This document shows positions 1-7,683 of a stretch of DNA of 11,305 nucleotides, in pieces. The notes under the pieces are model-generated. The model saw only the letters and a list, made by a program, of their open reading frames with translations. It did no database searches and had not been told where the DNA came from. Made by a program: the position numbers and the translations under genes. This stretch comes from Desulfitobacterium sp. (lineage in GTDB: Bacteria > Bacillota > Desulfitobacteriia > Desulfitobacteriales > Desulfitobacteriaceae), in the NCBI GenBank assembly GCA_012799495.1, contig JAAZLD010000225.1:1-11305 (forward strand). The letters are read 5' to 3'. The number at the start of each line of letters is the position of its first letter. The stretch's first letter is position 1.

Positions 1-10
1 ATGAACACTG

Positions 11-1732
11 ATGCGAGTTAGTCAACTCTATAATCCCACTTTACGGGAGGTTCCTGCAGAAGCAGAAGTTATCAGCCATCAACTGATGTTGAGAGCTGGT
101 TTAATTCGTAGAGCAACAGCAGGTGTTTATACATATCTGCCCTTAGGTTTAAGAACCATTCGTAAAATCGAAGATATTGTACGTGAGGAAATGGAAGCAA
201 AAGGTGGACAAGAAGTACTTCTCCCAATTATCCAACCTGCGGAATTGTGGCGGGAAACTGGTCGTTGGGATGTTTATGGACCTGAGTTATTTCGCTTAAA
301 CGATCGTCATAACCGGGAGTTTTGCCTTGGTCCTACCCATGAGGAAATTGTAACGGATTTAGTTAGGGGAGAACTTCGTTCATATAAACAATTACCTCTC
401 CTTCTTTATCAAATACAAAACAAGTATCGGGATGAACGCCGCCCCAGATTTGGTTTAATGCGTGGTCGGGAGTTTATCATGAAAGATCTATATTCTTTTG
501 ACCGTGATGAAAAGGGATTAGCTGAAAGCTACGATAAAATGTATGATGCTTATTCCCGGATTTTTACTCGTTGTGGATTAAAATTCCGCCCTGTTGAAGC
601 TGATGCAGGAGCTATCGGGGGTACTGGTGGAACCCATGAATTTATGGTTTTAGCGGAATCAGGTGAAGCTGCTGTAGTATATTGCCAAGACTGTGATTAC
701 GCCGCAAATAATGAACAAGCTGTTTGTTCACCTCGCCCAGTAGAAAGTGAAGAACCAGAAGGTCCTTATCGTAGTGTAGATACTCCTGGGACAAAGACTA
801 TCGAACAAGTAGTTGAATTCCTTGGAGTAGAAAAGGAACAATTAATTAAATCTTTACTTTATCAAGGGGATGATAAACTCTTCTTAGTTTTGGTAAGAGG
901 GGACCGGGAAGTCAATGAGATTAAAATCAATAATGCAGTAGGCCCCTTTATCAATCTTCAGTTAGCATCAGATGATGTAGTGAAAGAAAAACTTGGTTGT
1001 GATCCTGGATTTGTTGGACCTATAGGAGTACCTAAGGACTTAACAATAATTGCTGATCAAGAAGTTCCTCTCATGAAAAAGGCAGTTTGCGGTGCAAATG
1101 ATTTAGACAAGCATTATATTGATGTTGTACCTGAGAAGGATTTCCGGATCGATGAAGTATTAGATATAAGGATAGTAGAAAAAGGAGAAGCCTGCCCACA
1201 GTGTGGCACTCCTTTAGAAGAAGCTCGGGGGATCGAAGTTGGTCAAGTATTCAAATTGGGAACTAAGTACTCAGAATCCCTTAAAGCTACCTTCTTAGAC
1301 GAAAATGGAGTAGAAAAACCTTGTGTTATGGGCTGTTATGGACTTGGTATTGGCCGTACCATGGCCGCTGCCATCGAGCAAAACCATGATAAGGACGGAA
1401 TTATCTGGCCCATGTCTATTGCTCCCTATCATGTAATTCTAGTTCCAGTAAATATGAAAGATGAGCAAATCAGAGAAGCAGGGGAAAAACTCTATAATGA
1501 ACTTAAGAGCCTAGGAGTTGAAGTTGTTATCGATGACCGGAACGAGCGTCCTGGTGTTAAGTTCAAAGATGCAGATTTAGTAGGTTACCCCCTCCGGATA
1601 AACATAGGTAGTAAAACCTTAGCCAATGGGGAAGTGGAACTTAGAGACCGTAGAACTGGAGAAGTACAGTTAGTAAAAGTAAATGAAGCTGCTAAGCAAG
1701 TTCAGGAAATAATTCAAAAGTCTCTAGATTAA
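11..1732 (+). CDS. proS: Prolyl-tRNA synthetase, bacterial type with editing domain
   Basis: Cytoplasmic class II aminoacyl-tRNA synthetase that joins proline to tRNA-Pro using ATP. The 573-residue length and domain order fit the bacterial (E. coli-like) form. The N-terminal catalytic part has motif 2 around residues 139-155 (YRDERRPRFG, then MRGREF). An editing insertion (INS/YbaK-like, about residues 225-405) removes Ala mischarged on tRNA-Pro; Lys280 in LIKSL lines up with the known editing lysine. Motif 3 is GLGIGRT from residue 444, and the anticodon-binding domain is about 475-573. Two CxxC pairs (Cys225/228 and Cys395/398) flank the INS domain and could bind zinc; this is inference. 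The ATG at 11 is the only possible start, since an in-frame stop lies at 2-4, and the N-terminus MRVSQLYNPTLRE matches the family. A TGA at 9-11 overlaps this ATG (TGATG), so coupling to an upstream gene is possible, but too little upstream sequence is present to show it. Confidence 0.97.
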   Translation: MRVSQLYNPTLREVPAEAEVISHQLMLRAGLIRRATAGVYTYLPLGLRTIRKIEDIVREEMEAKGGQEVLLPIIQPAELWRETGRWDVYGPELFRLNDRHNREFCLGPTHEEIVTDLVRGELRSYKQLPLLLYQIQNKYRDERRPRFGLMRGREFIMKDLYSFDRDEKGLAESYDKMYDAYSRIFTRCGLKFRPVEADAGAIGGTGGTHEFMVLAESGEAAVVYCQDCDYAANNEQAVCSPRPVESEEPEGPYRSVDTPGTKTIEQVVEFLGVEKEQLIKSLLYQGDDKLFLVLVRGDREVNEIKINNAVGPFINLQLASDDVVKEKLGCDPGFVGPIGVPKDLTIIADQEVPLMKKAVCGANDLDKHYIDVVPEKDFRIDEVLDIRIVEKGEACPQCGTPLEEARGIEVGQVFKLGTKYSESLKATFLDENGVEKPCVMGCYGLGIGRTMAAAIEQNHDKDGIIWPMSIAPYHVILVPVNMKDEQIREAGEKLYNELKSLGVEVVIDDRNERPGVKFKDADLVGYPLRINIGSKTLANGEVELRDRRTGEVQLVKVNEAAKQVQEIIQKSLD

Positions 1733-1792
1733 AGCTTCCTGAAAAAATCAAATCTAAAATTAATGCTATCGAATTCCAAGGCAATGTCTATA

Positions 1793-1802
1793 GGAAGGAG
1801 GG
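1793..1802 (+). promoter_or_regulatory. Ribosome binding site of polC
   Basis: GGAAGGAGGG lies 6 bases before the ATG at 1809 and is a near-perfect Shine-Dalgarno sequence. It fixes the polC start. The 76-base gap after proS holds no hairpin or clear promoter that I can see, so polC is probably co-transcribed with proS. Confidence 0.85.
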
Positions 1803-1808
1803 CTTTTT

Positions 1809-4800
1809 ATGGCAAAACCTAAGCCCTTGGCTGAAGTTCCACTTCTATGCCTATTACCTAGGGAACACCAAGAGCCTTTGCAACCATATCTGGCCTGCCT
1901 CCAATTAAAAAAAGTCGAGGTGATACCTCAGGAAAAGAAATGGGTTCTCCACTTCGCGTCGGAAAAGTTTGTAGAGCAAGATATACTTAACCAATTTGCT
2001 AGACATATAAAAAAGCGAGTCCCCGAAGTGGATGAGATCCAATGTCTTTTGGAGTGCCGAACTAAAATAGATACTGCAGAGGAACTCTTAAGAGAATACC
2101 GGCAAGAAGTCGCCCAGGATTTGAACGAGGTCCTTCCAGGCTTACGTGGTTGGCTGCAAGAAGAAGAGCGTATTAAAGTTGATGGTAATGATATTCATTT
2201 CTTTGCCCCTAATACCTTAGGTTTAGAGTATTTTAAGAGTAAGCAAAGAGTTATTGAAAAATATTTTGCTACTAAATATGGATTAGAAGTAAAGGTCAGT
2301 TATAGTTTGCAGATTAGCGAAGAAGATGATCAGCTAGATGCTCAAAGAGAAGCAGAGGAAAGGAAGATCTTACAAGAACTCCTTTCAGCACAAACCTCAA
2401 AACCCAAGGAAACTACTGCTCCTCTATCCACCCCTTCTTCCGTAATCCTAGGGCGGGAATTTCAAGGAGAACCAATTTCCATATGTGAAGTTCAAGATGA
2501 AGAAAAACAGGTAATTTTACGAGGGGAAGTCTTTGAACTAGAATACCGTCAATTAAGAACCGGTCGTCAACTTTTGACTTTCAATATTACAGATAAAACT
2601 GACTCTATTTCAGCAAAAGTTTTTCTCAAGGAAGGGCAAGCTAGCCTAGAGTTAAAAGAAGGAGCCTGGATTATTGTTAGGGGTTCAGTTCAATACGACA
2701 ATTATACTTCTGAACTGACCTTGATGCCTAGGGATATACTTCCTTGTAAACCCATTATACGTATGGACCGGGCGCCGGAAAAAAGAGTTGAACTTCATTT
2801 GCATACTTGTATGTCTTCAATGGATGGTATGGCATCGGCTACAGAGCTGATTGAAAGAGCAAAGGCTTGGGGTCATGACGCTATCGCTATTACTGACCAT
2901 GGTGTTGTTCAAGCCTTTCCGGAGGCTGTTTCAGCTGGTCAAAAACATGGAATTAAAATTATTTTAGGGGTAGAGGGTTATCTCTTAGATGATTCTCCCG
3001 GTCCCACTCCTCTTAATCAAAGGCGAACTAACCACATAATTTTACTTGTGAAAAATATGATCGGCCTCAAAAACCTTTATAAGCTAATTACCATTTCTCA
3101 TTTGGAATACTTCCACCGCCGCCCCAGAATACCCCGCTCCAAGTTAATAGAATTGCGAGAAGGATTAATTGTGGGCTCTGCCTGTGAAGCAGGCGAACTA
3201 ATCCAAGCCATTCTTCGGAAAGCATCCTGGGAAGAGCTGAAAAGAATTGCTCAATTTTATGACTACCTAGAAATTCAGCCAATCGGAAACAATGAGTTCA
3301 TGATTAGAAATCTAATTGTCAAAGATGAGGAAGAGCTAAGAGAGATCAATCGGATAGTCTGGAGACTAGGGCAGGAGCTAAATAAACCTGTAGTAGCAAC
3401 TGGTGACGTCCATTTTTTAGAGCCAGAGGATGAAGTCTACCGGCGCATACTTATGGCAGGTAAAGGTTTTTCTGATGCAGATAACCAGGCTCCTTTATTC
3501 TTCCATACAACAGAAGAGATGTTGGCGGAGTTCTCGTATTTAGGACAGGAAGAAGCCTTGGAAGCTGTAGTTAAAGCCCCACGGAAGATCGCTGAAGAAA
3601 TTGAAGAGCTTATGCCTTTCACGGAAAAACTACATGCACCTACAATTCCTGGGGCGGAAGAAAAAATAGAGACTATGTCTTGGGAACGGGCCCATGAATT
3701 ATATGGCCCTAAACTACCAGAAGTGGTGAAAAACCGCTTAGAAAAGGAACTTAAAGCAATTATCGGTCATGGTTTTTCTGTCCTCTATCTAATTTCCCAT
3801 TTGTTAGTGAAAAAATCCAATGAAGACGGCTATTTAGTAGGATCACGAGGTTCAGTAGGTTCTTCATTAGTAGCAACCTTCACTGGAATAACAGAGGTTA
3901 ATCCTTTGCCTCCCCATTACCGATGTGTTAATCCCCAATGTCTTCATTCCATCTGGATCGAGGATGGTAGTGTTGGCTCGGGAGCGGATTTACCAGACAA
4001 AGATTGCCCTAAATGTGGCCAACAAATGGCTAAAGACGGTCATGATATACCCTTCGAAACCTTTCTCGGTTTTAAAGGTGATAAGGTTCCTGATATTGAT
4101 TTAAACTTTTCCGGTGAATATCAGCCACGAGCTCATAAATATACTGAAGAACTTTTTGGGAAAGAGTATGTTTTCCGTGCGGGTACCATTGGCACAATTG
4201 CCGAGAAAACAGCTTTTGGTTTTGTAAGAAACTATACTGAGGACCGTAAGCAAAAAATCGGGACAGCTGAAATGAGCAGACTGGTTAAAGGTTGTACAGG
4301 AGTTAAGCGAACAACAGGACAACATCCTGGGGGATTGATGGTTGTCCCTAAAGAGTGTGATGTTTTTGAGTTTACACCTTTGCAACGACCAGCTGATGAT
4401 CTAAAATCCGATATTATAACTACTCATTTTGATTATCATTCCATATCGGAACAATTAGTTAAATTAGATATTTTAGGACATGACGACCCTACAGTAATTA
4501 AAATGCTAGAGGATCTTACCGGCGTAGATGCTCAGGCTATTCCTTTAGACGATAAAAAAACCATGTCAATCTTTTCTAGCACGAAAGCTATAGGTGTAAC
4601 TCCCGAAGAAATTCGCTCAAAAACTGGAACTTACGGTATTCCGGAGTTTGGTACTAAATTTGTTCGTCAGATGTTAGAAGATACTAATCCTCAAACCTTT
4701 TCCGATTTAGTGAGGATCTCCGGCTTATCTCATGGGACTGATGTTTGGTTGGGGAATGCTCAGGAGTTAGTCCGCAACGGAACAGCTAGTATTTCTGAAA

Positions 4801-5510
4801 TTATCGCCTGTCGGGACGATATAATGGTCTACCTTATTTATAAAGGTTTAGAACCCAGTCTAGCTTTTAAGATTATGGAGAATGTTCGGAAAGGAAGGGG
4901 TCTCAAGCCAGAGGATATCACAGAAATGAAAAAACATGATGTCCCTGACTGGTATATTGATTCCTGCCAAAAAATCAAATATATGTTTCCGAAAGCTCAT
5001 GCGGTAGCCTATGTAACCATGGCTTTCCGGATTGCCTGGTTTAAAGTTAATTTTCCAGAGGCTTTTTATGCCACCTTTTTCACTGTTCGGGCTGATGAGT
5101 TTGATGCTGAACTCATGACTCAAGGAAAAGAAGCTTGCCTTATGAAGATCGAAGAAATTGAAAGAAAAGGCAATGATGCCACTCAAAAAGAAAAGAGCTT
5201 ATTGACTATTCTTGAAGTAGTATTAGAAATGTACTGCCGTGGAATTAAACTCAAAAAAGTTGATTTGTGGAAATCTGATGCTACAAGATTCCAAATTACC
5301 GATTCAGGAATTATGCCTCCTTTCGTTGCCTTACAGGGTTTAGGTGAAACAGCAGCACATAATCTAGCAGAAATTCGGGAACAGGGAATTATTAAATCCA
5401 TTGAAGATCTTCGCATTCATGGTAAGCTTAGTAAAACAGTAATCGATATTTTAGATCAACATGGTTGTTTAACAGGCCTTCCTGCGGAAAACCAGCTATC
5501 TCTTTTTTGA
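1809..5510 (+). CDS. polC: DNA polymerase III alpha subunit, PolC type, lacking the exonuclease domain
   Basis: Replicative DNA polymerase of low-GC Gram-positive bacteria, working at the fork with the beta clamp. Visible domains: PolC N-terminal domain (about 1-200), OB fold (about 220-315), PHP domain (about 325-540), and the polymerase core with SRGSVGSS (679-686), catalytic PDIDLNFS (Asp762, Asp764) and KLDILG (Asp887). A four-cysteine zinc site in the palm is Cys706, 711, 733 and 736. The C-terminus ends in QLSLF, a clamp-binding motif. At 1233 residues it is about 200 shorter than B. subtilis PolC (about 1437). The missing part is the DnaQ-like 3'-5' exonuclease normally inserted in PHP: only about 14 residues separate GVEGYLLDD (387-395) from the conserved His409, and no DxE exonuclease motif is present. 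The reading frame is intact across the junction, so this is a domain absence and not a frameshift. Proofreading would have to come from the PHP domain or from a separate exonuclease (inference). Confidence 0.97.
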   Translation: MAKPKPLAEVPLLCLLPREHQEPLQPYLACLQLKKVEVIPQEKKWVLHFASEKFVEQDILNQFARHIKKRVPEVDEIQCLLECRTKIDTAEELLREYRQEVAQDLNEVLPGLRGWLQEEERIKVDGNDIHFFAPNTLGLEYFKSKQRVIEKYFATKYGLEVKVSYSLQISEEDDQLDAQREAEERKILQELLSAQTSKPKETTAPLSTPSSVILGREFQGEPISICEVQDEEKQVILRGEVFELEYRQLRTGRQLLTFNITDKTDSISAKVFLKEGQASLELKEGAWIIVRGSVQYDNYTSELTLMPRDILPCKPIIRMDRAPEKRVELHLHTCMSSMDGMASATELIERAKAWGHDAIAITDHGVVQAFPEAVSAGQKHGIKIILGVEGYLLDDSPGPTPLNQRRTNHIILLVKNMIGLKNLYKLITISHLEYFHRRPRIPRSKLIELREGLIVGSACEAGELIQAILRKASWEELKRIAQFYDYLEIQPIGNNEFMIRNLIVKDEEELREINRIVWRLGQELNKPVVATGDVHFLEPEDEVYRRILMAGKGFSDADNQAPLFFHTTEEMLAEFSYLGQEEALEAVVKAPRKIAEEIEELMPFTEKLHAPTIPGAEEKIETMSWERAHELYGPKLPEVVKNRLEKELKAIIGHGFSVLYLISHLLVKKSNEDGYLVGSRGSVGSSLVATFTGITEVNPLPPHYRCVNPQCLHSIWIEDGSVGSGADLPDKDCPKCGQQMAKDGHDIPFETFLGFKGDKVPDIDLNFSGEYQPRAHKYTEELFGKEYVFRAGTIGTIAEKTAFGFVRNYTEDRKQKIGTAEMSRLVKGCTGVKRTTGQHPGGLMVVPKECDVFEFTPLQRPADDLKSDIITTHFDYHSISEQLVKLDILGHDDPTVIKMLEDLTGVDAQAIPLDDKKTMSIFSSTKAIGVTPEEIRSKTGTYGIPEFGTKFVRQMLEDTNPQTFSDLVRISGLSHGTDVWLGNAQELVRNGTASISEIIACRDDIMVYLIYKGLEPSLAFKIMENVRKGRGLKPEDITEMKKHDVPDWYIDSCQKIKYMFPKAHAVAYVTMAFRIAWFKVNFPEAFYATFFTVRADEFDAELMTQGKEACLMKIEEIERKGNDATQKEKSLLTILEVVLEMYCRGIKLKKVDLWKSDATRFQITDSGIMPPFVALQGLGETAAHNLAEIREQGIIKSIEDLRIHGKLSKTVIDILDQHGCLTGLPAENQLSLF

Positions 5511-5514
5511 GTAG

Positions 5515-5543
5515 TTGCACTTCCCATAAGGATATGCTATTAT
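5515..5543 (+). promoter_or_regulatory. Probable sigma-A promoter of the rimP-nusA operon
   Basis: A -35-like TTGCAC (5515-5520) is followed, after a 17-base spacer, by the -10 box TATTAT (5538-5543). The -10 has an extended TGC element directly upstream (5535-5537). The -10 is 5/6 to consensus; the -35 matches only its TTG. It lies just after the polC stop, so transcription would begin near 5550 and give a leader of about 130 bases before rimP. The call rests on sequence match and position only. Confidence 0.6.
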
Positions 5544-5578
5544 ATAGAAGATAAAAGGAAATTCTATTTTTTGCAGTC

Positions 5579-5615
5579 AGGAGTGGGTTTCGACCCACTC
5601 TTTCCTTTGTTTTGT
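5579..5615 (+). terminator. Intrinsic terminator / attenuator hairpin in the rimP leader
   Basis: Eight perfect base pairs (GAGTGGGT at 5581-5588, ACCCACTC at 5593-5600) close a TTCG loop. A5579-T5602 and G5580-T5601 can extend the stem to 10 pairs. A T-rich tail (TTTCCTTTGTTTTG) follows directly. An upstream AAAGGAAA (5554-5561) could also pair with TTTCCTTT (5601-5608). The hairpin would end read-through from proS-polC, and because it lies downstream of the probable promoter at 5515-5543 it would also attenuate the rimP-nusA operon. The tail is broken by CC and G, so termination may be partial or helped by NusA. NusA-dependent attenuation of this operon has, as I recall, been reported in B. 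subtilis; that it applies here is inference. Confidence 0.72.
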
Positions 5616-5665
5616 ATAACTCCTTGTAACCATTGCAACAATATAAAGACAGCCACTACTTTTTT

Positions 5666-5671
5666 AGGAGG
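5666..5671 (+). promoter_or_regulatory. Ribosome binding site that sets the rimP start
   Basis: AGGAGG is placed 6 bases before the ATG at 5678. It supports that start over the in-frame upstream ATG at 5633, which has no Shine-Dalgarno sequence and would add 15 residues not seen in the RimP family. Confidence 0.85.
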
Positions 5672-5677
5672 ATAACC

Positions 5678-6136
5678 ATGGGAAAATCTATCGTGCAGCA
5701 AGTTGAAAAACTCATTGCTCCAGTTATTGATGAATTTGGTCTGGAACTGGTAGATATTGAGTATGTCAAGGAAGGAGCACAATGGTATTTGCGGATTTTT
5801 ATTGACAAGGAGTCGGGAGTGGATATTGACGACTGTGCTAATGTTAGTCGTGTAGTAGGAGAAATTTTAGACCAAAAAGATCCCATCACCCAAGCTTATA
5901 CCTTAGAAGTGTCTTCCCCCGGATTAGAAAGGCCTTTAAAAAAGGAACAGGACTTTGAGCGCTTTCAAGGTGAATTAGTGCGGGTTATAACCAAAGAAGT
6001 TTTTCAAGGATATAAAGAATTTACTGGTTATTTAGTGGGTCTTATTGATGATGAGATTGTTCTTGAATACGAAGATGAGAAAATTGCGATTCCTCGATCT
6101 TTAGTAGATAAGGCAAACTTAACTTATGAGTTTTAG
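5678..6136 (+). CDS. rimP: Ribosome maturation factor RimP
   Basis: RimP binds the 30S subunit during late assembly and helps its maturation. With the start at 5678 the protein has 152 residues, the usual length. The N-terminal alpha/beta domain (about 1-80) includes LELVDIEYVKEG and the family signature SSPGLERPL (79-87). The C-terminal SH3-like domain (about 90-150) includes GYLVGLIDDEIVLEYEDEKIAIP. An in-frame ATG at 5633 would give 167 residues, but it lacks a ribosome binding site and lies in the leader. This is the first gene of the operon and is preceded by its own promoter and hairpin. A 62-base AT-rich gap with no evident hairpin separates it from nusA. Confidence 0.95.
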   Translation: MGKSIVQQVEKLIAPVIDEFGLELVDIEYVKEGAQWYLRIFIDKESGVDIDDCANVSRVVGEILDQKDPITQAYTLEVSSPGLERPLKKEQDFERFQGELVRVITKEVFQGYKEFTGYLVGLIDDEIVLEYEDEKIAIPRSLVDKANLTYEF

Positions 6137-6198
6137 AGTAATAGATAATAAATAATAATTTAAGATAGAAAAGTTTTATTAAGGGGGAAGCATTAAAA

Positions 6199-7674
6199 AT
6201 GAATATGGAGTTCATTGAGGCCCTTCATGAATTAGAAAAAGAACGAGGGATCTCAGCGGATATCTTATTTGAAGCTATTGAAGCTGCTTTAATCTCAGCC
6301 TATAAGAAAAATTTTGCTTCGCTACAGAATGTACGAGTACATATAGATCGCATGAGCGGCGAGATTAAGGTCTATGCTCGGAAAAACGTAGTGGAAAATG
6401 TGGAGGATCCGCGAACTCAGGTTAGTTTGGAGGATGCTTGCAAGATAGACCCTAACTATGAAATTGATGATATAGTTGAGTATGAAGTAACTCCAAGGGA
6501 ATTTGGTCGAATAGCTGCTCAAACAGCTAAACAGGTTGTTGTACAGCGGATTCGCGAAGCTGAACGTGGGATGATTTATGACGAATATATCAACCGGGAA
6601 GGCGATATTGTTACTGGAGTTGTTCAGCGTTACGATCAGAAGAATGTTATCGTGGATTTAGGTAAGGTTGAAGCGATTCTTACAGCACAAGAACAAATTC
6701 CTGGGGAAACTTATGAACCTTTTGCAAGAATAAAAACTTATGTAGTAGAGGTAAAGAAGACTACCAAGGGTCCTCAAGTAATGTTATCCCGCACCCATCC
6801 CGGCTTAATCAAGCGCCTATTTGAACTGGAAGTTCCCGAGATTCATGATGGCTTGGTTGAAATCAAAGGGGTTTCTCGTGAAGCTGGCGCCCGATCTAAG
6901 ATCGCAGTATATTCCCGGGACCCCAATGTAGATCCTGTGGGAGCTTGTGTAGGGCCTAAAGGAAGTCGCGTCCAGACTATAGTCAGCGAATTAAAGGGAG
7001 AAAAAATCGACATAATTAACTATTCAGTGGATCCTGAAGAATATGTAGCTAATGCTCTATCTCCGGCTAAAGTATTGTCTGTTTATCCTAACCATGAGGA
7101 AAAAGTTGCTTTGGTGGTAGTTCCTGATTACCAACTATCTTTAGCTATAGGTAAAGAGGGACAAAACGCTCGTCTGGCTGCTAAATTAACCAATTGGAAA
7201 ATCGATATTAAAAGTGAAAGTCAAGCTGCTAGCCTAAACCTCATTCCGGAATATACCGAGGATGAAGATTATGAGGAATATGATGAATTTGCTGAGTATG
7301 ATGAATTCGCAGAATACGATGAATATGACGAATATGAGGACTACGACGCAGATGCTGAATATGATGAATATGAGGATGAGGAGTATGAAGAGGATACTTA
7401 TTTAGATGAAGAAGAATATGAAGATACTCCGATTCTTAAAGATGAAGAAGCAGATACAGAAGAAATAGATGATGAAGAAGAATATGATGACGAATACTAT
7501 GAAGATGATGAGAATTACGAACAAGAACAATACGAAGATGAGTATTATGAAGACGAATATTATGAAGATTCAAGCGAAGAAGTCCTTACTGAACGGGATC
7601 GTTCAATGATGAAATATTTTGAGGCTGAAGAAAAAGTCAGTCGTAAAGAAAAGAAAAAGAAGAAGAAAAAGTAG
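6199..7674 (+). CDS. nusA: Transcription termination/antitermination factor NusA with long acidic tail
   Basis: RNA polymerase-binding factor that modulates pausing, intrinsic termination and antitermination. The core is about 350 residues: N-terminal RNA polymerase-binding domain (1-130), S1 domain (from about 135, GDIVTGVVQRYD), KH1 with GPKG at 252-255, and KH2 with GKEG at 318-321, ending around KIDIKSE (334-340). The start at 6199 follows a GGGGGAAG ribosome binding site; a second in-frame ATG at 6205 is also possible. At 491 residues it is about 120 longer than B. subtilis NusA (371). The extra part, residues 352-491, is low complexity: about 70 Asp/Glu and 23 Tyr, with repeated EYDEF/EYDEY units, ending in seven consecutive lysines. 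It shows no folded acidic-repeat domains of the E. coli type and is probably disordered. Its role is unknown. Confidence 0.97.
   Translation: MNMEFIEALHELEKERGISADILFEAIEAALISAYKKNFASLQNVRVHIDRMSGEIKVYARKNVVENVEDPRTQVSLEDACKIDPNYEIDDIVEYEVTPREFGRIAAQTAKQVVVQRIREAERGMIYDEYINREGDIVTGVVQRYDQKNVIVDLGKVEAILTAQEQIPGETYEPFARIKTYVVEVKKTTKGPQVMLSRTHPGLIKRLFELEVPEIHDGLVEIKGVSREAGARSKIAVYSRDPNVDPVGACVGPKGSRVQTIVSELKGEKIDIINYSVDPEEYVANALSPAKVLSVYPNHEEKVALVVVPDYQLSLAIGKEGQNARLAAKLTNWKIDIKSESQAASLNLIPEYTEDEDYEEYDEFAEYDEFAEYDEYDEYEDYDADAEYDEYEDEEYEEDTYLDEEEYEDTPILKDEEADTEEIDDEEEYDDEYYEDDENYEQEQYEDEYYEDEYYEDSSEEVLTERDRSMMKYFEAEEKVSRKEKKKKKKK
7255..7674 (+). repeat. Acidic, Tyr-rich low-complexity coding region of nusA
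   Basis: Degenerate short repeats built from GAA/GAT/TAT codons encode EYDEF, EYDEY, EDEYYED and similar units, with an A-rich polylysine end. About half the residues are acidic and about one in six is Tyr. Codon variation among copies (TTT/TTC, TAT/TAC, GAT/GAC) shows the units are not recent exact copies. Confidence 0.85.
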
Positions 7675-7678
7675 GTGA
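7673..7678 (+). promoter_or_regulatory. Ribosome binding site of rnpM overlapping the nusA stop
   Basis: AGGTGA overlaps the last two bases of the nusA TAG (7672-7674) and lies 5 bases before the ATG at 7684. This favours that ATG over the GTG at 7675, which sits inside the Shine-Dalgarno sequence, and suggests translational coupling with nusA. Confidence 0.7.
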
Positions 7679-7683
7679 ATAGT

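Noticed and set aside
2964..3035. Frameshift or pseudogene explaining the short PolC
   Set aside because: The frame is continuous from the N-terminal domain to the clamp-binding C-terminus, all polymerase motifs are intact, and the junction is clean, so it is a domain absence in an apparently functional gene.
5633..5677. Upstream in-frame ATG giving RimP 15 extra residues
   Set aside because: There is no Shine-Dalgarno sequence before it, the extra residues are not family-like, and AGGAGG is ideally placed for the ATG at 5678.
6137..6198. Promoter or terminator in the AT-rich gap between rimP and nusA
   Set aside because: The AT-rich run gives weak -10-like matches but no paired -35 and no hairpin; the gap seems to hold only the nusA ribosome binding site.
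7645..7682. Programmed -1 frameshift at the A-rich end of nusA
   Set aside because: The site is not a clean X XXY YYZ heptamer, and the -1 frame meets a stop a few codons later (TAG at 7680-7682), so no meaningful alternative product results.
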